The notes beneath the pieces are model-generated. The model worked only from the letters and a program-made list of their open reading frames with translations. It made no database searches and had not been told where the DNA came from. A DNA stretch of 64,000 nt from Telluria sp042683405 (GTDB taxonomy: Bacteria > Pseudomonadota > Gammaproteobacteria > Burkholderiales > Burkholderiaceae_D). Positions within the stretch are counted from its first letter, which is position 1, and each line of letters begins with the position of its first letter. The DNA lies in assembly GCF_042683405.1 (NCBI RefSeq), contig NZ_JBHUJS010000002.1:186001-250000 (forward strand), in the 5' to 3' direction. Below are positions 39,511 to 48,830 of the stretch, one piece after another. A program made the translations under genes and the position numbers.

Positions 39511-40059
39511 TCAATAAAAATTAACGTTATAAGCGGTGTGACGATCGCGGCGAATCGTGTTCATCTCTTCCGCAGTGAGGCCAAAGATAGACCCAACGCC
39601 GAGCATTGCCATGTTGGCTTCTTTCTCGAGACTGGCAGCGTTTTTTTCATCGTATATTGCGCCGCGCTGTTTTTGCAGAATGTGCGTCCCGTCATGTACA
39701 AAAGTGGCCGCCAACCACGCTGTGGACGCGCTTTTCACATAGTCCGTCCTCATGTTATAGAGCTGTCTTGAGACCGAAACTCCCGTATGCCGCGTTGGGT
39801 CAGCATGTACTTCCTTAATAGCGCGAATCGCGCCTTTCTGCAGTTCACTGAGCCGCCTTTCATTGGCGTTGATCAGACCGATCGTCAGATCCAGCCTCCG
39901 CCGCACCTCTATCACATCGGCCGCTCCTAGCCTACTAACGATCTTTACCTGCAGGCACCTGCCCAAGATATCCGTTTGATAGCTCAAACCATAAATTCCA
40001 TTCGCGAGCTCCTTAATTAACCCGTGTGGTGTGGCCACCTGTGGAGAACAAGATGTCAT
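39511..40059 (-). CDS. Candidate T6SS effector with HDxxH...E motif
   Basis: This 182-residue protein has no signal peptide. A helical C-terminal half contains ATFVHDGTHILQKQRG (His122, Asp123, His126) followed by ASLEKEANMAML with Glu145 and Glu147. The spacing resembles a gluzincin-type metallopeptidase site (HExxH then a downstream Glu) with Asp in place of the first Glu. It lies between the PAAR gene and an exported candidate immunity gene. No family is recognised. The ATG at 40059 is the first possible start after an in-frame stop. Confidence 0.55.
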   Translation of the reverse strand: MTSCSPQVATPHGLIKELANGIYGLSYQTDILGRCLQVKIVSRLGAADVIEVRRRLDLTIGLINANERRLSELQKGAIRAIKEVHADPTRHTGVSVSRQLYNMRTDYVKSASTAWLAATFVHDGTHILQKQRGAIYDEKNAASLEKEANMAMLGVGSIFGLTAEEMNTIRRDRHTAYNVNFY

Positions 40060-40167
40060 CTGGTTGGTCTAGGTCGACTTGGTTCGCAGGAAAAATGGTG
40101 AAACTTGCAACTACTCAGCTTGATCTCGGTGCAACCGTTCGGGCAGCGCGATCGCGAGCGGCTGCGT

Positions 40168-40422
40168 TCACACCGTCGAGATCAGCCTCGCGCCGCATGC
40201 CGTCTTGTCGCCGTCGTACGCATATTGGCGGCCAATATGCAGAGCTCCTTCGCTTCCCCGAACAATTTGAAAAGTCCCCTTGCACTTTGGGCAGGCCGTT
40301 AGGTCGCCCACCAACGCAGCTTCCAAACCCATCGCGATGGTGTCCGAAGAAACCTCGGTCACAACTCCGCCATGATCGGTTTTGTCCCCCAGTCGAATAA
40401 CTCCTCGTCCGGCGTGTCTCAT
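40168..40422 (-). CDS. PAAR-domain spike-tip protein
   Basis: This 84-residue protein starts MRHAGRGVIRLGDKTDHGGV, the canonical PAAR opening. It contains repeated Gly-Asp turns and CPKCKGTF, HIGRQYAYDGDKTACGARL, matching the cone-shaped PAAR fold with zinc-binding His/Cys. PAAR sharpens the VgrG spike and can recruit effectors. AGAAAGG precedes the ATG by 7 bases; a longer frame to 40725 lacks support. It is the first gene of the minus-strand series PAAR - effector candidate - immunity candidate - vgrG. Confidence 0.88.
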   Translation of the reverse strand: MRHAGRGVIRLGDKTDHGGVVTEVSSDTIAMGLEAALVGDLTACPKCKGTFQIVRGSEGALHIGRQYAYDGDKTACGARLISTV

Positions 40423-41584
40423 GAATATGCCTTTCTGTCGACCCAGGTTGAAAACGGACTGCACGTGCAATGGGCCTAATACTGGCTGGAAACAACGACT
40501 ATGTCTTTGATCGGATTCCGCTTTTCTGCTGATTTCTATCAAGCTGGAAGTCTTGCAGTCGAGCGGCCTCAGGTGTAATGTGAGCTCAGTTCCACGGACA
40601 GCTGGTCCATAAGCAGCGAACGGTATTACACCGCCAGCCTGAAAAACGGCTACTCCGGCAAACGCGGCCAGGTCACGTTGCCATTCGATCCTGCTCGTTC
40701 GACGCTTGCGTTGAGCGATCCGCAATACACATCACTGTAGTCCCATCATTCCGCCTTCCTGGCGATACGCCGGGATGTATGCCCCTGGCAGATTCACTCT
40801 GCTGTTGACGAGAAGAGCTGGCCAGAGCCAGATCGGCGTCGCCGCGGTTCCGCCGCAGGCCGTCGCACACGCCCAGTGCGTGCTCCGTCACCACATACGC
40901 TCACCTGACTGAAAATACCGCGTCGCCGGCCAATCCCGCCAGCGCAGCGCTCGCAACCTTCCCGAAGATGCCTAACTGATCGTCACAACGAGCTGACAGT
41001 GACGATGTCCGAATCGACTCAACTCCCATCCTGGAGCCAGCACTTTTCGATACGTGACGCGGCAAGTGACGGCGCCGCCAGCATCAATCCTCCTCTGATC
41101 AGTAGCAAATCAACCGCCCCGGACGGGGAGTGTTTGTAGCACCGATGACATTTCCGTTCGCCAGAGCGCACTCCGGCAGTGGCCGCAATAAGGCCACATC
41201 AACAGCCCGCTGATCGGCTGACGCTACGTGCACGATGTGCACCCCGTGGACCCCGGGTGACTGGTCCGACCGCGCTCACCGAGCGCCGGCGCAGGCCGCA
41301 AAGCCGCCCCGCCGCAAGCCTGTTAGTCAGGCAAACGAACGTGCACAAAGTGCACCCCATGGTCCCTGGGTTACTGGTCCATCCGTTGTAGGGGCCCCGC
41401 GGCCATACAGCGACGCCAAGCGCATGCGGCGCAGGCGGGCAGCAAACGAACCGCATGATCGGGAATGGTGTCCCGCGGCCTTCGACAGCCCTTCCTTGCC
41501 ACGGCAAGAAGGCGGCCAGAAACACTTACCAATCAGAACCAACACCACGCTGTAAATCGACTCATTTTTTGCTAGGAGTGGAAC
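40423..41584. other. Gene-free 1.16-kb stretch
   Basis: I see no credible gene. Short frames on both strands lack start signals and recognisable domains; some may be debris of older insertions. The right part contains two related 42-bp direct repeats (listed separately). The stretch separates the T6SS genes from the integrase module. Confidence 0.55.
41226..41380. repeat. Pair of 42-bp direct repeats near the integrase genes
   Basis: Copies at 41226-41267 and 41339-41380 start ACGTGCAC, share GTGCACCCC and end ACTGGTCC, with about 6 mismatches. They are 113 bp apart and begin 205 bp before the first integrase ATG at 41585. They could be recombinase arm-type sites or operators. Confidence 0.55.
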
Positions 41585-42451
41585 ATGCGAGACCTGAATT
41601 ACCAACTGAAGAGGCTGGCCGAACGCAACTGCGACGGCAGCTTCGCTACCAGGTCCGACCGCAACCGGATGCTGAGCCTGATCGCAAACCAACTGTATGC
41701 TCTCGGCTTTCGCCACATGACCGCCGCGAGCCTGAAGCCGAAGCACGTCGCTGCCCTAGTCGCACTTTGGCACAGCGAGAAGCTAAGCACTGGCACCATC
41801 AAGAACCGCATGTCGGCACTGCGCTGGTGGGCCGAAAAGATCGGTAAACCAAATGTTATGGACCGCGGCAATGGTGTCTACGGTATCGCCGATCGGGTAT
41901 TCGTGACCAATGAATCGAAAGCGGTCACGGTCGGGCCGGACCAGCTGGCACTGATCAAGGACGAGTTCACAGCAATGTCACTTCGGATGCAGGCTGCCTT
42001 TGGCCTCAGGCGGGAGGAGAGCATTAAGCTCATTCCGGATTGGGCAGACCAGGGCGACTTCCTGCGGCTGAAGGACTCTTGGACCAAGGGGGGCCGCTAT
42101 CGGGAGGTGCCCGTCATCACGCTAATGCAACGTGCGACGCTGAACGATGCCAAGGTGCTCGTTGGGAAAGGCAGCCTGATTCCGCCGCACATGAGCTATC
42201 GCGAGCAACTGCATCGTTTTATCTCGCAATGCGCACAAGCAGGCATCCACAGGGTGCACGGGCAGCGGCACCAGTACGCGCAACAGCGATACCTTGCGCT
42301 GACTGGCTGGCTCGCCCCTGCTGCTGGTGGCCCCCATTCGCGGATGCTGACGGGCGAACAAAAGCAACGCGACCGTGATGTTCGCCTCGAAATCTCGAAC
42401 GAGATGGGCCATGGCCGCGAGCAGATCACCGCCGTGTACCTGGGAAGGTAG
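41585..42451 (+). CDS. Integrase-domain protein (Integrase_1 type tyrosine recombinase)
   Basis: This 288-residue protein begins MRDLNYQLKRLAERNCDGSF, the SAM-like N-terminal domain common to this family (PF12834/PF12835). Catalytic residues are visible: Arg in FGLRREESIKL, Lys in SWTKGGRYRE, His-Arg in VHGQRHQYAQQRY, and the C-terminal GHGREQITAVYLGR with the nucleophile Tyr. TAGGAG precedes the ATG. It belongs to the integrase-domain proteins of Pseudomonas-type islands, whose exact role is unclear. It lies upstream of the HTH gene and the main integrase on the same strand. Confidence 0.85.
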   Translation: MRDLNYQLKRLAERNCDGSFATRSDRNRMLSLIANQLYALGFRHMTAASLKPKHVAALVALWHSEKLSTGTIKNRMSALRWWAEKIGKPNVMDRGNGVYGIADRVFVTNESKAVTVGPDQLALIKDEFTAMSLRMQAAFGLRREESIKLIPDWADQGDFLRLKDSWTKGGRYREVPVITLMQRATLNDAKVLVGKGSLIPPHMSYREQLHRFISQCAQAGIHRVHGQRHQYAQQRYLALTGWLAPAAGGPHSRMLTGEQKQRDRDVRLEISNEMGHGREQITAVYLGR

Positions 42452-42460
42452 GCGCTGGCC

Positions 42461-42766
42461 ATGGGCACGCTGGATCTCCAACAGGCCGCGCGCTTCCTGC
42501 GCATGCACCCGGAACAGGTCCGGCGACGCGCCAAACTAGGACTACTGCCGGGCGCAAAACCGGGCAAGGCCTGGATATTCCTCGAAGAAGACCTTGTCGC
42601 TTACGTGCGCGCTGCCTATGCTGGTTCGTGGCAAGCGTTGCAGGTGACATCGTTCAAGGAGCAACAACCATGTCACTCTACAAACGCAAAAGCGTGTGGT
42701 GGATCGACTTCACCACACCATCAGGAGAGCGCATTAGACGTTCTGCTGAAACAGGCATCAAAATAG
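42461..42766 (+). CDS. Small HTH (excisionase-like) protein
   Basis: This 101-residue protein has a MerR/HTH_17-like winged helix in residues 4-50 (LDLQQAARFLRMHPEQVRRRA, split; then GKAWIFLEEDLVAYVR). Such proteins next to tyrosine integrases act as recombination directionality factors or regulators. It follows the previous gene by 9 bp and its last 97 bp overlap the integrase start in another frame. The C-terminal 45 residues may have little function. Confidence 0.75.
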   Translation: MGTLDLQQAARFLRMHPEQVRRRAKLGLLPGAKPGKAWIFLEEDLVAYVRAAYAGSWQALQVTSFKEQQPCHSTNAKACGGSTSPHHQESALDVLLKQASK

Positions 42767-43746
42767 AAGCGCAGCACCTCCACGACCAGCTGAAAGCAGA
42801 AGCATGGCGTGTCCAAAAGCTGGGCGAACGGCCGAAGTACACGTGGGACGATGCTGGATACAGGTGGCTGACCGAGATGGCGCACAAACGTACACATGAC
42901 GACGACGTGCAGCGGTTAAAGTGGCTGCAGCAGTTTCTGCGCGGCCGCGTCCTGGCCGAGATCACGCGCGACCAGATCGCCGCGATCGGCGCGCGCAAAA
43001 TGGCCCAAACCAGTGGCCCGACCGCCAACCGCTACCTCGCCCTGATCCGTGCAATCATGCGCAAGGCCTGCTTTGAATGGGAGTGGATCGACAAGGCTCC
43101 TAAGGTGAAGCTGTACCGGGAAGCGAGGCGCCGCATCCGCTGGATCACGCCGGAGGAAGTCAGGTTGCTGCTGGCAGAACTACCGGTGCATCAGCGCGAC
43201 GTGGTCATGTTTGCGCTGGCCACGGGGCTCCGGCAGGGTAACGTCATCGGTCTATGTTGGTCGCAGGTGGACATCGCTCGCCGGACCGCATGGATTCATG
43301 GCGATCAGGCCAAGGGGAAGGAGGATATCCACGTGTCGCTAAGCGACCTGGCCGTCGACGTGCTGACGCGCCAGAAAGGCAAGCATCCCGAACGGGTATT
43401 CACCTACTGCGGCAGGCCGCTGCACCAGGCGAACACGGAAGCCTGGCGCAATGCGCTCAAGCGGGCGGGTATCGCAAACTTCCGCTGGCACGACTTGCGC
43501 CACACCTGGGCGAGCTGGCTGGTGCAGAACGGTACGCCGCTTTACGACCTGCAGGAGATGGGCGGCTGGAAGTCGGTGGAGATGATCAGGCGGTACGCGC
43601 ACCTGGCGCCGGCGCAGATGGCCAAACACGCGGCCATCGTCGGTTCCCTGCTGCATGACACAAATACGGCACAACCCAGCGAGAAGCTGGCTGGGCCGGA
43701 AACGAAAAAAGGAGTTACGATCACTCGTAACTCCTTGATTCGATAG
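42670..43746 (+). CDS. Island tyrosine integrase
   Basis: This 358-residue protein starts MSLYKRKSVWWIDFTTPSGE at ATG 42670 with AAGGAG upstream. An N-terminal arm-binding domain, a SAM-like domain (about 60-150) and a catalytic domain (about 165-335) are present. Catalytic residues are Arg in ATGLRQGNVIGL, Lys in GDQAKGKEDIHV, HDLRH, a late His/Trp in GGWKS, and the nucleophile in RRYAHL. It ends 2 bp before the right copy of the 66-bp repeat within tRNA-Ser, the standard position for a tRNA-targeting integrase. It catalyses integration and excision of the island. Confidence 0.93.
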   Translation: MSLYKRKSVWWIDFTTPSGERIRRSAETGIKIEAQHLHDQLKAEAWRVQKLGERPKYTWDDAGYRWLTEMAHKRTHDDDVQRLKWLQQFLRGRVLAEITRDQIAAIGARKMAQTSGPTANRYLALIRAIMRKACFEWEWIDKAPKVKLYREARRRIRWITPEEVRLLLAELPVHQRDVVMFALATGLRQGNVIGLCWSQVDIARRTAWIHGDQAKGKEDIHVSLSDLAVDVLTRQKGKHPERVFTYCGRPLHQANTEAWRNALKRAGIANFRWHDLRHTWASWLVQNGTPLYDLQEMGGWKSVEMIRRYAHLAPAQMAKHAAIVGSLLHDTNTAQPSEKLAGPETKKGVTITRNSLIR

Positions 43747-43748
43747 CA

Positions 43749-43844
<96 letters not shown>

Positions 43845-43933
43845 AGGTACTGCAGCAACGGTGGTCACCGTCGGAAGTCCAAGATTATAGCAGGCTCGCC
43901 GGAAAAAGGAAGAGCAAACTCTGCAATAATTTT

Positions 43934-45226
<1,293 letters not shown>

Positions 45227-45311
45227 TGGTATCGGTGTGGCTGGATGTCGAAGCCACAATTGTACCAAGCCGACAAGCAATTCTCGCCAGATTCGCGCCA
45301 GGGGCGCGGAT

Positions 45312-45512
45312 TTAGTTCAGTGCTGCTTTTTCGGCTTCGGTCAGGCGCTTGGCGGTGACAACGACGGTCGGCATGTTGCCGTCCGCGGCTGCGACGATGG
45401 CCGGGGCCTGCGCGACGCGCACTTGCGGGTTCTGCGCGGTAGCGAAGGAAGCGAAAGTGGCGACGACAGCTGCTGCGATGAAGACGCCTTCAAAGTTTTT
45501 ACGTACGTTCAT
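45312..45512 (-). CDS. Small exported hypothetical protein
   Basis: This 66-residue protein starts MNVRKNFEGVFIAAAVVATF with a signal peptide ending about ATA. A short mature region ends VVVTAKRLTEAEKAALN. GGAGAAAATC lies before the ATG. No family is recognised. It lies between rarA and serS on the same strand and would be co-transcribed or independently expressed; both are possible. Confidence 0.65.
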   Translation of the reverse strand: MNVRKNFEGVFIAAAVVATFASFATAQNPQVRVAQAPAIVAAADGNMPTVVVTAKRLTEAEKAALN

Positions 45513-45750
45513 GATTTTCTCCGTGGGGGTGATCTGTGTTGGTATGGTCGTACTGTATCCAAAGGCAGGCGCGCGCTCCATCGGTATGCGATGAAGCGCA
45601 CAAAACGGGGGATGGAGTGCCGAAAAGGCGGGGCGTTGCGCCGCGCGCCCTTGTCCGGGCGATGGATGGGACCGATGCGGAAAGCGGCCGGGGCGGAAGC
45701 GCAGGCAGGTACGTGCCGGGCGGGCGCGTGAACCCGCGTGCGCAGCGGCG
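45513..45750. other. Intergenic region between rarA and the small exported protein
   Basis: No gene is supported in these 238 bp. The stretch probably contains the promoter of the small gene. No hairpin of note is seen. Confidence 0.5.
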
Positions 45751-47052
45751 TTAGCGGGTGGCGTCGTCGTCGAGGCTGCGCAGCCAGGCGAGCTTCTCGG
45801 CGATCTTTGCTTCGATGCCGCGCGGGACCGGCTCGTACCAGCGCGGCTCGGCCATGCCGTCAGGCAGGTAGGTCTCGCCGGCTGCATACGCGTGCGGCTC
45901 GTCGTGCGCGTAGCGGTATTCCTTGCCGTAGCCGAGTTCCTTCATCAGCCGGGTCGGTGCGTTGCGCAGGTGGACCGGCACCTCGCGCGACTTGTCCTTG
46001 CGCACGAAGGCCATCGCGCGGTTGTAGGCGTTGTAGCCGGCGTTGCTCTTCGCGGCCATGGCCAGGTAGATGACGGCCTGGCCCAGCGCCAGTTCGCCTT
46101 CCGGCGAGCCGAGCCGTTCGTAGGTGGCGGCCGCGTCGTTGGCGATCTGCAGCGCGCGCGGGTCGGCGATGCCAATGTCTTCCCACGCCATGCGCACGAT
46201 CCGGCGCAACAGGTATTGCGGGTCGGCGCCGCCATCGAGCATGCGGCACAGCCAGTACAGCGCGGCGTCCGGATGACTGCCGCGCACCGACTTGTGCAGC
46301 GCGGAGATCTGGTCGTAGAAGTTGTCGCCACCCTTGTCGAAGCGGCGCGCATTCAGCGTAAGCGCGTTCTCGACGAACTCACCCGTGATCTCGGCGGCGC
46401 CCGAAGCCTCGGCCGAAGTCTTGGTCTGTTCCAGCAGGTTGAGGAAGCGGCGCGCATCGCCGTCCGCGTAGCCGATCAGGGTAGCGATGGCCACCTCGTC
46501 GAAATGCAGGTGCGGCATCACGCGCTCGCGCGCACGCGTGAGCAGTTGCAGCATCTCGGCGTCGTTCAGCGCCTTGAGCACGTACACCTGGGCGCGCGAC
46601 AGCAGCGCCGAGTTCACTTCAAACGACGGGTTCTCGGTGGTGGCGCCGATCAGCGTGACGAGGCCGGACTCGACGAACGGCAGTAGCGCATCCTGCTGCG
46701 ATTTGTTGAAGCGGTGAATCTCGTCGATGAACAGGATGGTGTGCTTGCCCGCCGCGAGGAAGTGCTCGGCTTGCTCGATCGCCGCGCGGATGTCCTTGAC
46801 GCCCGAGAGCACCGCCGACAGTGCGATGAACTCGCAGTCGAACGCGTGCGCAGTCAGGCGCGCCAGCGTGGTCTTGCCCACGCCGGGCGGCCCCCACAGG
46901 ATCATCGAGTGCGGCTTGCCCGACTTGAACACCAGGTTCAGCGGCTTGCCGGGACCGAGCAGGTGGCTCTGGCCGATCACCTCGTCGATGGTCCGCGGCC
47001 GCATCGCCTCGGCCAGCGGGGGAGCGGGTTCGTTCTTGAATAAATCGTCCAT
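45751..47052 (-). CDS. rarA: Replication-associated recombination protein RarA (MgsA)
   Basis: This 433-residue AAA+ protein starts MDDLFKNEPAPPLAEAMRPR. Walker A is GPPGVGKTT, Walker B IDEIHRF, and sensor 1 lies near GATTENPSFEVN. The C-terminal part has the RarA tetramerisation and DUF helical region (YEPVPRGIEAKIAEKLAWLR, near the end). RarA acts at stalled forks and at SSB-coated DNA. ATG 47052 is chosen because it begins the conserved sequence. It is one partner of the conserved lolA-rarA-serS order, which is interrupted upstream here by the 47.3-54.7-kb locus. Confidence 0.96.
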   Translation of the reverse strand: MDDLFKNEPAPPLAEAMRPRTIDEVIGQSHLLGPGKPLNLVFKSGKPHSMILWGPPGVGKTTLARLTAHAFDCEFIALSAVLSGVKDIRAAIEQAEHFLAAGKHTILFIDEIHRFNKSQQDALLPFVESGLVTLIGATTENPSFEVNSALLSRAQVYVLKALNDAEMLQLLTRARERVMPHLHFDEVAIATLIGYADGDARRFLNLLEQTKTSAEASGAAEITGEFVENALTLNARRFDKGGDNFYDQISALHKSVRGSHPDAALYWLCRMLDGGADPQYLLRRIVRMAWEDIGIADPRALQIANDAAATYERLGSPEGELALGQAVIYLAMAAKSNAGYNAYNRAMAFVRKDKSREVPVHLRNAPTRLMKELGYGKEYRYAHDEPHAYAAGETYLPDGMAEPRWYEPVPRGIEAKIAEKLAWLRSLDDDATR

Positions 47053-47283
47053 GGGAGCGGCGGTGTTTGCGGAACCTCTAGTGTAGCGTATCGGCGATGG
47101 CGCAAATTTGGTACAGGCGCAAGCGAGTGACACAATCGGACGCATACTTGTTGCAAATCCGTCTTTGCGATCAGTAAGGTGCGCCGGCCGCGCCCGTTGC
47201 ATCGCTAGACTGCGGACTAAGCACTGAATAATGACACCTGAAGTCGCTGCGCGCTTCCTTGTTTTCACTTGAAGAAGAGCGCA

Positions 47284-48612
47284 ATGAATAGCAAAGAACT
47301 TCTATGCGTCTGCACGGACGCACGCCACATGTCCGCGCTGTCCCCCGCGGAGATGCAGGGATGGACGATCCTGACCGTGCCGACGCTGTCGGCTGCGGCG
47401 CATGCCCTGCGCGAGCGCCGCTACCTGGTCGGGCTTCTGGTCGACGTGGTCGGGCCGCCGCACCTGATGGGCGAGGTGGAACTGTTCCTCAACCACCATC
47501 GCGATGTCAGCTGGATTGCCGTGGTTGAGCCAGGATTGGTACAGCTGCCGGCCTACCGCGACCTGGTCGCCCGGCACATGGCCGACTACCATACCCGTCC
47601 GGTGGACAGCGAGCGCCTGGCGTTCACGCTCGGCCACGCCTACGGGCACGCGATGCTGTGCGATGCGGCGCTGCCGGTAGCCGCGCCGCCCACCCGGCTG
47701 ACCGGCACCAGCCCCGCGATCGAACGCCTGCGGGCCCAGATCCACAAGGTGGCCGGAGTCAACGCGCCGGTCCTGATCTGGGGCGAGAGCGGCAGCGGCA
47801 AGGAGGTCGCCGCCCAGGCCATCCACGAGGCATCGCCGCGCGCCGCGGGCGCCTTCGTACCGATCAACTGCGGCGCGATTCCGGCCAACCTGATCCAGTC
47901 CGAGCTGTTCGGACACCAGCGCGGCGCGTTCACCGGCGCCACCAAGGACAAGGCCGGGCTGATCGAGACGGCGGCCGGCGGCACCGTGTTCCTGGACGAG
48001 ATCGCGGACCTGCCCAAGGACCTTCAGTCGAACCTGCTGCGCTTTTTGCAGGAGAAGACCATCTACCGGATCGGCTCGACCCGCAGCATCAGCGTGGACG
48101 TGCGCATCATCGCCGCCTCGCACGTCAAGCTGCAGGACGCCGTGGCCGAAGGGGCGTTCCGCGAAGACCTGTATTACCGCCTCAACGTGCTGCCGCTGAC
48201 CGTGCCGCCGCTGCGGGAACGCAAGTCGGACCTGCCGCGCCTGGCAGACGAGCTGTTCAACAGCTTCCTGCGCGAGACCGGCGGCCGCGTGAAAGGCTTC
48301 AGCAACTGCGCCATGGACGCCATGATGCGGCACGAATGGCCGGGCAACGTGCGCGAGCTGCTCAACCGCATCCGCTATGCGATGGTGATGGCGGACGGCG
48401 CGGTGATTACCGCCGCCGACCTGGGCCTGCTTCCGGACGGGTCGGACCAGCTCGGCCAGGCGCTCGACCGCTCGCGCGAGAAGGCCGAACGGACCGCCCT
48501 GCTCACCAGCCTGGAGCGCTGCGGGCGCAACGTCAGCCAGGCCGCGCGTTCGCTCGGTGTGTCGCGCACCACCATCTACCGCCTGATGGAAAAGCACGCG
48601 ATCAGCCGTTGA
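47284..48612 (+). CDS. VpsR-like sigma-54-dependent activator
   Basis: This 442-residue protein has an N-terminal receiver-like domain (about 1-130) that lacks a clear phosphoacceptor setting, as in VpsR-type regulators. An AAA+ sigma-54 interaction domain follows (about 140-370) with Walker A GESGSGKE, the loop GAFTGAT and Walker B VFLDEIADL. A Fis-type HTH (about 395-440; NVSQAARSLGVSRTTIYRLM) ends the protein. It should activate RNA polymerase with sigma-54, and VpsR relatives bind c-di-GMP. A strong sigma-54 promoter and phased repeats lie directly downstream, so the adjacent operon is its likely target. The ATG at 47284 is preferred. Confidence 0.93.
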   Translation: MNSKELLCVCTDARHMSALSPAEMQGWTILTVPTLSAAAHALRERRYLVGLLVDVVGPPHLMGEVELFLNHHRDVSWIAVVEPGLVQLPAYRDLVARHMADYHTRPVDSERLAFTLGHAYGHAMLCDAALPVAAPPTRLTGTSPAIERLRAQIHKVAGVNAPVLIWGESGSGKEVAAQAIHEASPRAAGAFVPINCGAIPANLIQSELFGHQRGAFTGATKDKAGLIETAAGGTVFLDEIADLPKDLQSNLLRFLQEKTIYRIGSTRSISVDVRIIAASHVKLQDAVAEGAFREDLYYRLNVLPLTVPPLRERKSDLPRLADELFNSFLRETGGRVKGFSNCAMDAMMRHEWPGNVRELLNRIRYAMVMADGAVITAADLGLLPDGSDQLGQALDRSREKAERTALLTSLERCGRNVSQAARSLGVSRTTIYRLMEKHAISR

Positions 48613-48624
48613 GCTCGCTGGCGG

Positions 48625-48661
48625 TACACATTCGTACACCTTTGTTACACCGACGTTACAG
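48625..48661 (+). promoter_or_regulatory. Four helically phased TACAC repeats: candidate activator binding sites
   Basis: TACAC begins at 48625, 48635 and 48646, and TACAG at 48657; the spacings of 10, 11 and 11 bp put them on one face of the helix. They lie right after the activator gene and end 90 bp before the -24 element, the usual place for an enhancer of a sigma-54 promoter. Confidence 0.65.
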
Positions 48662-48750
48662 CACGGCTGGGACAACTCTTCCATACCACCACCGCCCCGA
48701 ACCGGGCTTTACGCTACAAATCAAGCGCTTAGCGCCGGCCTCGGTTGTAC

Positions 48751-48765
48751 TGGCACAGCGATTGC
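48751..48765 (+). promoter_or_regulatory. Sigma-54 (-24/-12) promoter of the amyloid-like operon
   Basis: TGGCAC, 5 nt, then TTGC matches the consensus TGGCAC-N5-TTGC exactly. Transcription would start about 12 nt after the GC (near 48777), giving a leader of about 55 nt to the ATG at 48831. Confidence 0.85.
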
Positions 48766-48830
48766 GTATAGCTCCGGCGATGGGCTCATCGAACCCATTC
48801 ACGACCTCACAACTTGACAGCGGAGATGCT

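Noticed and set aside
40673..40894. 73-codon minus-strand frame upstream of the PAAR gene
   Set aside because: No Shine-Dalgarno, no recognisable pattern, and composition typical of chance GC-rich frames.
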